A stretch of 64,000 bases of DNA from Bolinopsis microptera (lineage: Eukaryota; Ctenophora; Tentaculata; Lobata; Bolinopsidae). Position numbers and translations under genes: made by a program. Each line of letters begins with the position of its first letter. The stretch's first letter is position 1. The notes under the pieces are model-generated. The model was given only the letters and a program-made list of their open reading frames with translations, was not told the DNA's origin and made no database searches. Positions 40,274 through 52,319 of this stretch are shown piece after piece. The DNA is taken from positions 7,852,460-7,916,459 of the forward strand of contig NC_087083.1 of assembly GCF_026151205.1 (NCBI RefSeq), given 5' to 3'.

Positions 40274-41352
40274 GGCACTATCCGTCGCGGAGTCGAGTCC
40301 GCGGCGGAGCCGCCGGACTCCGGGCGGACTCCGAGCGGACTCCGGCGGAGCCGCCGGACTCCGAGCGGACTCCGGCGGTGCTCCGCCAAAATGTATTTAC
40401 AGTGGACTCGAGTACATTTTGGCGGACTCCGAGTGGAGCCGAGCGGACTCCGAGCGGACTTTAAAGTCCGCCGCGGACTCCGAGCGGCTCCGCGGCGGCT
40501 CGGCGGAGTGTCCGCCGCGGACTAAGCCACTAGGCGGACTCCGGTCCGCCGCGGACTCCGGCGGAGTGCTTGGCGGACTCCGCCGGACCTCTCCGCCAGA
40601 CTTGAATCCGGCGGAGTCCGGCGGAGCTTGGCGGAGTCCGCCAGCTCGGCGGACTCCGCTCGGAGTCCGCCGGACTCCAACAGAGTCCACTGACTTCCGA
40701 CCTCCGTCTTCCGACCCTCGGCTAAATTTGTCACGTGACATACAACATAGCATTTTGCAATATTGTGGTCAGATGAAAAGGTCGCTAGTGATAAACCTTA
40801 ACCATTACCCTCACAATGTCAATAGTGTACAACTCTAGTCCTAACTTTGACCCTATAATGTATAAACGTTGACCCTAACCCTCCACCAAACCGTCCGCAG
40901 CGAAATATCAATGTCATTGACTGGTCACGTGACCAAAACAATTTTTGTCATATTATCTCGATCATATGGGGAAGCGTTTTTAGCAAGCAAAAATACGTCG
41001 ACCATCACAGGACGACGCCAGCCAGCACTCTCTACGCTCTTCGAGCTCCGATCGTCCTGTGACGAAGTAAGGACGAAGCCTGAGGTCCTCAGGTAACATC
41101 GACCACCGATTGAAAATTTTTTTGACATAAAGGTCAAATGTAAAACTAAAATCTTGATGTTGATTGATTGACGACGTCAATTTTTGAGCACAGCGCGACT
41201 CGCGAACGCATATTGCGGAAAAGGACCGCGTAGCTAGTCAAGATGTTGATAAATATTTGGCTTGTTGCGCGATGTGTTGCTCTAACTATAGCCCTCTCGC
41301 TTGCAGTAGCGCGCGACCGCCGCGCCGGAGGCGGAAATGACCTGGTTAGCTA
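40274..41352 (+). repeat. Left TIR of the 21-kb element
   Basis: The first 420 bp are packed with short self-complementary blocks of cggactccg / cggagtccg type, GC-rich against an AT-rich background. The rest contains CpG-dense unique sequence with cacgtgac. The 188-codon ORFs here come from the stop-free GC-rich triplets and occur in both TIRs. Confidence 0.88.
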
Positions 41353-41710
41353 GGTAAACGCGATGTGCCTTGTAGGATGAAATCCTACTACATACTAGCT
41401 GACGCCATTCGCAGCTGTGCTGCTCGCTGTACGTCAGCTCGTTGCGATGCGCCGCGCAATGAGCTGCCAGGCTAGGACATCGTCCTGGTCCAACAAATTT
41501 TGGCGAGCGATTTTCTCCAAAAATTTAATGAGGGCGTCGACGTGCGACGAGCAACGAGAAAAATTGCGTGGCGCGTCGGGTGGCACATCTTAACGGGTGA
41601 TACGCGTATAAATTTCGATCGCTGACGTACAGCGAACATCACAGCTGCGAGTGGCGTCAACTAGTAGGATTTCATCCTACAATGCAAGGCACATCGCGTT
41701 CATTTAGCTA
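41345..41710. repeat. Imperfect palindrome of about 365 bp
   Basis: 41345-41450 pairs with 41600-41710: gttagctaggtaaacgcgat against its inverse with small indels, and gtaggatgaaatcctac in both arms. It sits directly inside the left TIR and has no counterpart at the right TIR, so it is a separate hairpin element. Confidence 0.7.
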
Positions 41711-42181
41711 ACTTGTATCACGTTGCGACCCCCACGGTCGTTTCACTATAGTGGGTGTCAAGTAATTTGCGAGCCGCACGAGAAATCTCAGGTGCAACTG
41801 TAGGAGAAGAACTCGCGTGCGCGAAGCGACCATTTCAGTCCTAAAACCTTTTTGATGGTGTGATCGCTATGTTGACAAAAAGCTTATCTCTGGGCTCTGG
41901 CTTTTTAAATTTTTTGACTTGCAGCACTTTCTTAATCAATTATTCTTATTTGCTTACATGGGGACCCTGGGGTTTACTGTATAAATACTTAAGTCTTGGT
42001 ATTGAGACTATAAAATCAGTTAAAAGCCACAATTTTAGTCACAATATTTACAGAATGGAGCTTCCAAACTAGCCACATAATTCAAATTTGTATTACTATT
42101 ATTGGTATCCTAAGAATAATACATAATATGTAACAGAACTAAAATTCATCTGTATAATAAACTAACAATATTACATACGTC

Positions 42182-42513
42182 GGGGGGGTACCAATGGCAT
42201 AAATGGCATAATGGAGAATTGGCCAATAAAAATTTTCATTTATGCCATGAAACGTATGCCATTCATGCCATTTTTGATATAATACATTTCTATTTTCTTT
42301 ATTTGTCATATGAATCTTTAACGATCATTCCAAGCGTTATAAAGCCTAAAACATGTCTCTTATTCAAGTACTAATAATAATTTGCGAATTTAAAGTCAAA
42401 TATGAAGACCTAAATTCATGACATAAATGGAGAATTGGCCAATAAAAATGTCCATTTATGCCATAAAACGTATGCCATTTATGCCATTTTATGCCATTGG
42501 TACCCCCCCCCCC
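42182..42513. mobile_element. 332-bp MITE with 8-bp target duplication
   Basis: Inverted ends GGGGGGGTACCAATGGCAT, flanked by CATACGTC on both sides (42174-42181 and 42514-42521). Inside, a block with ggagaattggccaataaaaa and several atttatgccat repeats occurs twice. Confidence 0.88.
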
Positions 42514-43620
42514 CATACGTCAGTGCTTCAAAGAACTATGTTTTTGAAGAAGTTTCAAAGTTAATATTTGGTTCCATATCGGGTAAAACTATTAAAGGGC
42601 ATGATAACAGGAAAATAGACTGATATCATACTGTTTCCGGTCAAGTAGCCAAATCTCTAGACGGGTACTCTGTTACTTGTCGTTTGTGATAACATAAAAA
42701 GGTGGTATGTGGTAGATATTTATGTAGCATACTCTACAATCTAGATCTTTAAAACGAAGTAAGAGTTATCACGCCTATATTAGTCGTTTATCTCCCCGTT
42801 AAATCTACAATTCTAACATCATTGGGCAGCATGAGACAAGCGAAAAAAAAACAACATACGAATAGATTTCAAGCTCATAAAGGATCGTTGTTGGAGACAG
42901 GAGATTTCAAAACTAAAGTTTGATAGTCGAAGTTCTCCTGTAGAATTTGAGTCCAGGTAGAGCACTTTCGTTCGACAAAGTCCAACCTTAGGGTTTGTCG
43001 AACTACAGTTGTACGTGTCGAACTTGAGTATGTGTACCGAATTTACCGTGGTAAAAAACATCTCCACACCGTGAAATGTGCTAAAAACTACAAAAGGTTC
43101 GCCTCAAGATAGTCTATCAATAATTTAAGGAGGCTTTGCCGAGACAACCTATACGCCCGTTTAATTTTTACAGGCAGCCCAGAAGTAATTGGTTCTGAAA
43201 CAATTCAAGATTTAAATCTAATCCCTTTAAAGTAGGCGGCTCAGTTACTTACACATTATTACCAAAACAATTAAAATATACCCAACTACCATCTATAGCC
43301 TATTTTCTAATAATAGAACAATCTTCAGCTAACATGGCAATTAGAATGTTACGGGAGTATGTGTGCAAAATAAGAATTATTTCCTGAAACTTCTATACAA
43401 ATTTCCCTGTCAACTTTACCCTTAACCCGATTCCTGACCAATGTTACTTCCTCAAACAATTAACTACACCATTAACAACTGAGCTTCTATACTTGATATT
43501 CAAATGAAGCGGTAAGTAAAAATTGATAATATAACTAAATAATTTCCTAAAGTTTGGGAGCATCTCTTGACATATACAGTCGTAGATCTCAACCCAGCTT
43601 CTTCACAATATAATATGTCC
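42514..43620. other. Element interior, no feature recognised
   Basis: AT-rich, with ORFs of 62-82 codons lacking any family features. Confidence 0.4.
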
Positions 43621-43873
43621 CTAGAGAAGACAGAAATGCCGCGTTGACTGAACGGTAATTGTCCTGAGAAGATTTCCGATAACGTCGGTAAACGAGTTGG
43701 GGCCAGAAGTCTCTCCATCAAATGCAATGAATTAAGTGTCTGAATGGCAGTTCTATGCTGTGAAGGCAGCAAATACATCTTTGCAATTCCCGTCCAAGAT
43801 TCTTCTCCAAGAGGGCTATAATCCCATTGTGACCGGTAAGGTCACAAGATCTAATTGGCGGTGTCCCCACCTC
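43621..43873 (-). pseudogene. Decayed transposon-associated ORF
   Basis: Two minus-strand frames join at a shift near 43718. The first has LLEKNLGRELQRCICCLHS followed by IELPFRHL, the second DGETSGPNSF. This order (LGRxLQ, C-x-LH-x-x-ELPxRHL, DGxTSGP) recalls a multicopy protein of unknown role that I have seen associated with invertebrate transposons. A stop and a shift show it is dead. Family recall only, unchecked. Confidence 0.45.
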
Positions 43874-44017
43874 CTTACAATGCGTTCAAGGTGGCAGCAG
43901 CTGAAAGTGGAAAACTGAGCAAACATTTGAAATAGTTTTTTAGAGTTAAGTAGAATTTTTACGAGCAATTTTACAGATTATTTTGATTTAATTGACTTTA
44001 ATGTTGATGAAAAACTT

Positions 44018-44248
44018 ACCGGTTCCATTCTCCGTGGCTGCAAATCCAAGGTAACGACCAGATGGCTGCGTTACAAGGGTCGTGTTTCTCAGTAACCTTC
44101 TGTCTAATCTTGTGTTGATCCAAGGCTGGTTTAGGTTCTGCTGGAAGTTGAGGTTCTGCTGTAGGTTCGGATGGGGATACTTTTATGAAGTAAGGTCCAG
44201 GAAACGAGCTGCGGAGCAATATCTGTTCATCCAGCTCGGCCCTTTTCT
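44018..44248 (-). CDS. Possible exon inside the element
   Basis: Acceptor gaaccttaacag and donor AACCG|GTAAGT enclose an open frame with a Pro/Glu-rich middle (SEPTAEPQLPAEPKPALDQH) and an end CNAAIWSLPWICSHGEW. It could be part of the same old gene as 43621-43873, since it lies just upstream on the same strand. No family recognised. Confidence 0.3.
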
Positions 44249-44299
44249 GTTAAGGTTCATAAAATTGGTCCTCTGACTGTCTTTATTGGCTCTATCTTT

Positions 44300-45480
44300 G
44301 GATTTCTTCAGTCTCCTGAAATATATTAAGCCACATTATATGATACGTAAAGATTTGTTTAAGCATACCCAAAAGGATTTCTTTTATATTAATAGCTTAA
44401 TAAAAATCCAACATTAAGATGTATTTGAAAAGTAACTTAAAAGGACATGCAGAGCGACCAATATCGACTGAATCAATGCTTGGTAGCACAAACCGGAGGT
44501 TAGAAATGAATACTTGACCACATGGTTGTTGCATGGGTCACTTGCAACATATATCACATACCTTGGTTTTACATTTCCTTTTCAATAACTAAATCAGAGC
44601 GACCTCCAATCTCCATAGATTTTCAAACGCATGGTCCGACCATATCGACGAGAATTTTCAAATGATTTCGGTATTTCAATTCCGGCCGCGGTTGCTGAGT
44701 TTCTGAAAAATAAATCATTATAAAACATTATTGGGATTTTATATTGTCTGAAATATTCGAATTTTCGAATGTTGACGACGGACTTCTCGAATGAATACTT
44801 ACATAATGCCATCTGCAAAATTACAGGTCTCAAAATATTGAACACGTGTGTAACGGCGTTACGGCACTTTTGGCCCCCTCTATTATTCCTAGTATATCTA
44901 TAATATTAGAGCTATTCTGGTGTATCTGAACATTGAACAAGGTTAGAGCTACTAAAGTCTGGTGTATCGTAACAATATAAATACTAGTAAGGTATGGTGT
45001 ATCTTAACAATATAAGAACTAGTGACGTCTACGTCTGTCGTCTGGTGTAACTCAACAATAGTGTATCTGAACAGTAAACAACGTTAGAGCTATTAAAGTC
45101 TGGTGTATCGTAACAATATAAATACTAATAAAGTCTGGTGTATCTGAACAATATTAGAGCTAGTAAAATGTTGTGTATCTGGTGTATATTATAGCATAGC
45201 CATTCTTTATTATGTAGTTTATATATTTAGCGTAAAAAACATTGTTTGGGTTTTAATAGCTGTAATGATATCCCAGATATGACTTAATATGTGGGATGAC
45301 TTGCATGCTATTGTGTCTTATTGTGATAGTGTGATCGAAAACAGCTCGATATTATTTACATCACCCACCAAATGCGATATGACTCATATCGCATTCGGTG
45401 GGTGATGTAATTATTATGAGCTATGATAAATCACATTTGTTGAGGAAAAGAAGAGGTAGATGGTAATCCAGGTAAGCCGG
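44300..45480. other. Element interior with tandem tctggtgtatc motifs
   Basis: 44900-45190 has loosely repeated tctggtgtatctgaacaata units. At 44600-44812 a minus-strand donor/acceptor pattern exists, but the spliced frame stops at once. Confidence 0.4.
45358..45408. repeat. Hairpin with 24-bp arms and 3-nt loop
   Basis: Arms acatcacccacc... and ...ggtgggtgatgt pair with one mismatch around act. Confidence 0.8.
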
Positions 45481-45489
45481 TTCAGATTG

Positions 45490-46100
45490 ACACAATTGAC
45501 GGTACAGAGGTTTTATTTAATACATATTATGCGCTTATCTTAACTCCACTGATTCATTAAACTAATTACAACACTACTATTACATTTATTGAGGATACAT
45601 AACATGAAGACTTTGTTGTAACCTTGTATGAAAAGCATTAAAGCATTAATAGCACAGCAGGCTATCGGTTCGATCTTAAATGTGCCTTTGGTGCAGTTTC
45701 TGTGAAAATCGATAAGGATGTACTGTAATTAATTATGAAACTCTAATAGTATTATCCTGTGGTTAACGTTTTTCAGTTTCAGCCCTTTTGACTTAGTAAT
45801 TGATTACTAAAAACTACTTTTCTCCGTGTTTTAAGCTATTCCAATCATTTTGAGTCAAAAAGTTTATAAATTTTTGCTAATTAGCTAATTTATAATTATC
45901 CAATTAACTGATTATCTGACGTAAAATTGTCTTCCTGATAATATGAACACCCTCGATTAATCTGCAACCTTTTAAGATGTTCACAACTAAAGATATTCGA
46001 CAAACAAGAAAAGTGGAAAAGTGGTAAAGTGGCAAAAAGTGGCCTAAAGACAAGTGGAAAAGTTTGGAAAAGTTGGTCAGCCATAAAGGGCACCTAATGG
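45490..46100 (+). repeat. Older diverged copy of the palindrome arm
   Basis: Resembles 49260-49760 in the same orientation (ttgacggtacagag, ggttcgatcttaaa, gttcacaactaaagatatt). It is much more diverged than the two arms below. Confidence 0.55.
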
Positions 46101-48282
46101 GATTCAAAAACGTCAAAAATCTTTTGTAAGCTTTGTGTGTCGGCAGATCGAATTTTTCAGACGGATCTGTCTGTACCAGTACAACTCGACAATTCACGCA
46201 ACGTATTATACACTGAGAAAAATCTCGAAGTTCCTGTGATGCGCACTCAAATTTTGTAACGAATGCTGAAGGAAGTGTGATTTATATGAAACTTTGCCAC
46301 ATTTTGGTCTATAATTCGGTGTGTCTCTAATATGATATTTGGCAAATAATTGTGGCGTGGTCAGAGCCGCGCACACGTGCGAGTTAAGCGAGTATCATCA
46401 ATGGAATGTACAAATGTGTGTGGTGTGTGCGAAGCAAATTTCAGCGTAGCCGATGTAATCTATAAAAACATATTATGCTATGATTCCGTTTTATTACAGG
46501 ATCTGGCATCTGCCGTAAATATTACTGATTTTATCAGTGACACACACTAACTATGCAATGTTACCTGTTTCTCTGATAAACTGCTCGGACAAGTATACGG
46601 CTATTATAGGGACTGCGATTCTATCAGCTACACCAATATCAATAAGGAGTACTCGGACTCCTCTAACGGAATTAAATAATGAAAGTAGTAGTAAGGGGAA
46701 AAGTGGCATTCCGTTGGATTTAAATGTTCACAAGGATTTAGCAACGGAATATGGTAGTTAAAACCCCTACGAACATAATTAGACTTGTCACCAATTTTGT
46801 ATCTCGACAGAAACACCACTTTTTACCACTTTTTACCACCTTTGTACCACCTTTCTGGTTTGCCGAATATCTTTAGTTGTGAACGTCGTAGAAGGCTGGA
46901 AATTAACCTAGAATGTTTATCTTATCAAGGAGTAAAACTTTTATAAGAAAAATTTTTACATTGGACAATCAGCTAATTGGATAATTACCAATTAGTTAAT
47001 TACCAAAAAAAGTGAAAAATTTTTATTGGCTAAAAATGATTAAAATCGTTTGAAACACGGAGAAATGTAGTTTTTAGAAAAACTTCAAAACTTTTTCACT
47101 TACAAATTTTTTTCGAGACTTCGAAAAATTTCGAAAATTTGAAAAAAAATTTTTCCGCCAAAAGTGATCGAATTGCATGATACGTGGATAAAAATGCTTT
47201 GCAGAAAAACTTCGAACCTTTTTAGATTGGGGAATACTAAAATCATCAATATTTGAAGTTGGAGTTCAGTAAATCTCGGCATATTTTAGTAATTAGGAAT
47301 AGCTTAGCGGAAAGGGCTGAACCTGAAAAACGTTAACCACACAATATTAGAGTTTCATAACTAATTACAATACAGCTTTATCAAATTCCACATAAAGAAA
47401 CAGCACAAAAGGACCGTTTAAGATCGAACCGATTTTACCTGCTGTATACTATCATTTTATTGATTTCAATGATCAAAACCTCTCTGTACCGTCAATCTTG
47501 CCAATCTACACCGGGTATCTGAATGTACCGGACCTCTTCTTTGCCTCTATAATAATTAGACCCAGTTGTGCAAGAAATGCGATTTCTCACAGGGGCTTCT
47601 TTTAACTGTGCACCTTTTGTCACTCTCGCAAGAGGCCTGGTATAATTATAGGGGGGTATAGGAAGTGTAAATATACCTTCCATCATCCACTGTGGCTTTT
47701 TTGTGTTGTGAATGCACATGCCGCTTCGTTTGCTATGCAAGATACCTCGAATAACCCCCATATGTCATTGCCAGGGTCGGGATAGAGCTGGAGATAGCAT
47801 TGAGAGGTTGCTAGAAATAGCTAGACTTAGAATAAACTGGTGGTAGCTGGGTGGTGCTAGCATGGAGGTAGCAGAACGTAGCTACACGGGGTTTCATTGG
47901 AGTTGGTTATTTTAATGGCCAAAGAGTGCCGGAACTAAAGTTACTTAAGATTGCAGTTTAGGGGCAGTGCAAACCACGGTGGAGTCAGGGACACAGAGCT
48001 ACAGTGTAACAGTGCAGGAGTACTGCAAAAGAACAGTGCAAGTGATACAGTCTGCAACAGTAAAACGCCGAAGAAGGAGATAAGATTTCTGGCTGCAGAG
48101 GAGGAGAGGAGCAGGAACCTGATTGTGTTTGGGTTGAAAGAAGAGGAGGAAGAAGAGTTTCCTGCTCTGGTAACCGCATTTTTGGAAGAGGTGGGGTGAT
48201 GACTTAATTCCAAGCGACACGGTGGGCTGGAACCAATCAGGTACAGCTATCCGACCTATCAAGATCACCGTCCTGAGCTTTG

Positions 48283-48880
48283 TACCGCGACAATTGACCC
48301 CCTAACAATTGACCCCCCGACAATTGACCCCCTATGTAATTACACTGGCGTCAAATGTCGCAAAATCTAGGGCTTAGTACGACAATTGACCCCCCATGTA
48401 ATTACACTGGAGTCAATTGATCGGGTTAGGGTCAGGGTCCTGGGTCAGGGTCAGGGTCAGGGTCAGGGTCAGGGTCAGGGTCAGGGTCAGGGTCAGGGTC
48501 AGGGTCAGGGTCAGGGTCCTGGGTCAGGGTCAGGGTCAGGGTCAGGGTCAGGGTCAGGGTCAGGGTCAGGGTCAGGGTCAGGGTCAGGGTCAGGGTCAGG
48601 GTCAGGGTCAGGGTCAGGGTCAGGGTCAGGGTCAGGGTCAGGGTCAGGGTCAGGGTCAGGGTCAGGGTCAGGGTCAGGGTCAGGGTCCTGGGTCAGGGTC
48701 AGGGTCAGGGTCAGGGTCAGGGTCAGGGTCAGGGTCAGGGTCAGGGTCAGGGTCAGGGTCAGGGTCAGGGTCAGGGTCAGGGTCAGGGTCAGGATTAATT
48801 ATATTAAATTATATTTCCGGGGGTCAATTGTCGGAGGTCAATTGTCGGGGGTCAATTGTCGGGGGGTCAATTGTCGCCTA
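48283..48880. mobile_element. MITE-like unit with CGACAATTGACCCCC ends
   Basis: The left side carries repeated gacaattgaccccc, and the right side its reverse complement gggggtcaattgtcg four times. The hexamer array lies between. No clear target duplication was found. Confidence 0.6.
48424..48792. repeat. (TCAGGG)n hexamer array, about 60 copies
   Basis: Nearly perfect agggtc hexamers broken only by three cctggg steps. The first unit reads gggtta, the animal telomere hexamer. Long RV and QG frames are repeat artefacts. Confidence 0.95.
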
Positions 48881-49999
48881 CCCCTAAGCTTAACCCCTAA
48901 GCTTAACAGCCTTTCATCATAATCTGATAGCTAGACTTTATTCTAAGTCTAGTTATTTCTAGCAACTCTCAATGCTATCTCCAGCTCTATCCCGACCCTG
49001 GCAATGACATATGGGGGTTATTCGAGGTATCTTGCATAGCAAACGAAGCGGCATGTGCATTCACAACACAAAAAAGCCACAGTGGATGATGGAAGGTATA
49101 TTTACACTTCCTATAATTATTCCAGGCCTCTTGCGAGAGTGACAAAAGGTGCACAGTTAAAAGAAGCCCCTGTGAGAAATCGCATTTCTTGCACAACTGG
49201 GTCTAATTATTATAGAGGCAAAGATGAGGTCCGGTACATTCAGATACCCGGTGTAGATTGGCAAGATTGACGGTACAGAGAGGTTTTGATCATTGAAATC
49301 AATAAAATGATAGTATACAGCAGGTAAAATCGGTTCGATCTTAAACGGTCCTTTTGTTTTTAGTATTCCCCAATCTAAAAATGTTCGAAGTTTTTCTGCA
49401 AAGCATTTTTATCCACGTTTTATGCAATTCGATCACTTTTGGCGGAAATTTTTTTTTTCAAATTTTCGAAATTTTTCCAAGTCTCAAAAAAAATTTGTAA
49501 GTGAAAAAGTTTTGAAGTTTTTCTAAAAACTACATTTCTCCGTGTTTCAAACGATTTTAATCATTTTGAGCCAATAAAAAATTTTCACTTTTTTTGGTAA
49601 TTAACTAATTAGTAATTATCCAATTAGCTGATTGTCCAATGTACAAATTTTTCGTACAAAAGTTTTACTCCTTGATAAGATAAACATTCTAGGTTAATTT
49701 CCAGCCTTCTACGACGTTCACAACTAAAGATATTTGGCAAACTAGAAAGGTGGTACAAAGGTGGTAAAAAGTGGTAAAAAGTGGTGTTTCTGTCGAGATA
49801 CAAAATTGGTGACAAGTCTAATTATGTTCGTAGGGGTTCTAACTACCATATTCCGTTGCTAAATCCTTGTGAACATTTAAATCCAACGGAACCCTTAAAT
49901 CGACCACTTTTCCCCTTACTATGGAAAGTGATCGATGGAGCGGATTTTTAGAAGAACAGGAGAGTAAAAACTCAACGGTTGCCATCGTGTCTTCCGAGA

Positions 50000-51340
50000 C
50001 TAGTGATTAAGGCGCAGATCAGCGGGATGCTGGAGAACAGAACCATCAATTAGTGATCAAGAGATACCGGAACCAGAACTTAACCACGATATGGGTTGAG
50101 AAACAGAGCAAGTTTGCGACCTCCGGACTATTACAGTGATAACCATCATCTACAATTAGACGGGTGACTGATTAACAATCACAAGCAATATTTCAGTAAT
50201 GCCAGATAATCTGGCACGGTTTCAAAACTGGGATTGGATATTACCCAGGCCCAACCGAGCACAGTTCACATATATCATAATATCAATTATAGTTGGCATA
50301 GTTCTAGCCACACTGCTAGATTACATCAGTATGAGTCAGGATGTTTATAGTATTTGTCTTTGCGAGGGGTGTCCGGGGTGGGGGGTCGTGAATTTGATTC
50401 TGACAGCAGCTGACCAACAAACTAGGACAAATCTGATATAGAGCCGATAAACTCAAGCAGGACTGGTACTGTCTTATTGGAAAGTCTTTGTGGCCGTGTA
50501 AACTGACTTGTTCTGATATTTGGACTTATGTGGGTATGGTGGTATCATTTCGAACCCATTATATGATGTATAATAGGACCTCATAATAAAATTAAACCCT
50601 ACAATTTTTCTCCTTATTGCTAATTGCTTTGGTTGTACCTACATTCCGCAGCTCTCTTATTGATAAAACGATATTACTCTGTGCTAACCTTGTGTACAAC
50701 GTGTGTAACTGTAAAAGAAGTATAGGTACAATGTCAGGCGATAACTCTAATGAACTGGCTATTGGGAACCTGCTTCTCCGTACAGGAAGTAATGAGTAAT
50801 GAAATTGTGAAACGTTTTTGACCACTCTGCAAAGAGTTTAGCAAATGTCAAGTCAATATCTGCTTTTAATCTTGATATGTTGTGTAAGGGCCGCCTTTTA
50901 TGCCTTGGGCTATCGGTTGGAGAAATACTATGATGGTCATTGATTGGGATATCTAGTTTGCTTAAAAGCATTATCTAAGAGCTAATTAGACGTTGATTAT
51001 AAAATAAAGAAAGGGTACATAACCTGATGTGAAGTTAAGTCGATGAGAAGGGAGAGGTCAGGATTGGATCATGATGAATCAGCACCAAGACGGTTAAAGG
51101 GTTCCAGCTAGGGATTGGCTGAGTTACCAAAACTGTAACGAGGAAGCGTTACAATAATCTTAAATTAAGCTACAATATAATATTAGTAATGAAATATTTA
51201 TAATAAGTAAATGAAAATGTTCATTAACTCTATGACTCTTTAATAAAGTTATCATCCTAGAATGTCATGACCATATTCAATCACGAGTTACAATGTATAA
51301 CTTAGCTTCGTTGAGTGTTCAATCTTCAAATTTTCAACCG
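50000..51340. other. Element interior, no gene recognised
   Basis: An 80-codon ORF at 50199-50441 contains one hydrophobic helix (FTYIIISIIVGIVLATLLDY) but no family features. I give it low weight. Confidence 0.3.
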
Positions 51341-51344
51341 CTAT

Positions 51345-51660
51345 AGAGTCCTCATGTTATAGGAGGGTACCGCTCTAGAGTCCTCATGTTATGGGATCTA
51401 TAAGAGAGGGCCGCTCTCCAGTCCTACTTCCGACCTTCACCGGCCTACAGTCCACCGCTCAACAGTCCACCGCTCTACAGTCCTCATTTTAGGATTGTAC
51501 CGCTCTAAAGTCCTCATGTTGTGAGATCTAAAAGGGCGGCCGCTCTAGAGTCCTACCCTGGTGATTTGACACCACTCTACAGTCCTACTTCCGACCTTCA
51601 CCGACCTACAGTCCTACGCTCAACAGTCCACCGCTCAATAGTCCTACAGCCGTTCTACGG
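51345..51660. repeat. Irregular minisatellite (accgctctacagtcc)
   Basis: About 12 variable copies of ccgctct(a/c)agagtcct-type units, plus a repeated block with cttccgaccttcaccg. Confidence 0.75.
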
Positions 51661-52178
51661 CCATGGTGAGGTGAATAATCTCCTCCAAACTAAAATTGTC
51701 CGGGGGGCTACTGAATCAAAAATCTCTTATCCCGTGGAGCTCCCAGACTTCCGAAGCCTTATAATTGTGTTGAAATCTTTTAGTGGATTTGTGCTCGGAA
51801 ATGGCAACAGGGGCTCGCCCTGTTGTCCAGGAAATTTCTTTATAAAATCTTTTTAATCAAAATTTCTGTCAACGTGTTTTGGAGCCGGTCAGTTTTACAT
51901 TTCTAAGAGGGCTAAATTAGTATCGGGCTCGAGTCGGCTTCCCTAATAGGGGATGATTTAAGAAGCTTCATGGCACTCCGCTGGACTGGTGCAATATGTA
52001 ATCTCATAGCGTACCGTGCGGGGTTGCCAAAACATTAATTACCAGAGTGGGAGCTGGATGAGAGTGGGGCTTAAATGTAACTTTAAGTTCCATCTGGATT
52101 ATTGTGGCTTAATAAGTTAATACTATAAAGTGCCGTGATTTAATATAGATTTTCACTTGGCATAGCCGGGGCCTGGGA

Positions 52179-52243
52179 ATGCACACGGTTCCAACATGTA
52201 AGTATCCCAGGCTGGGATACTTACATGTTGGAACCGTGTGCAT
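52179..52243. repeat. Perfect 65-nt hairpin
   Basis: 32-nt arms with no mismatch around a single G at 52211. The left arm starts atgcacacggttccaacatg. The perfect match implies very recent origin or selection. Confidence 0.95.
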
Positions 52244-52319
52244 AGTTTTTGAACATTGATTTAGCTGACTCAGACGGGAACAAACTGTATACAAAGGACA
52301 GTCTTGTCAACAGAATTCA

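Larger units (their letters stand above)
46690..49920. mobile_element. Foldback-type element with 1-kb arms
   Basis: Arms 46690-47838 and 48935-49920 are inverted copies with few differences, around an unrelated 1.1-kb centre. Both carry the same 50-codon open end (RPLARVTKGAQLKEAP ... DWQD then stop), differing by one E/D change. The left arm has extra bases around 47645-47660. No transposase is seen. This may be a foldback element or an inverted duplication within the larger element. Confidence 0.75.

Noticed and set aside
40272-40838. 188-codon ORF, also at 60816-61382
   Set aside because: Covers the stop-free GC-rich part of the TIRs; composition follows the cggactccg blocks and both strands are open.
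44594-44845. Minus-strand two-exon model at 44812 and 44702
   Set aside because: The spliced frame hits TAA immediately.
48424-48792. Chromosome end
   Set aside because: The array is short, a variant hexamer, flanked by unique sequence and inverted MITE ends.
48386-48922. Gly-Ser/Arg-Val/Gln-Gly ORFs
   Set aside because: They read the TCAGGG hexamer array in different frames.
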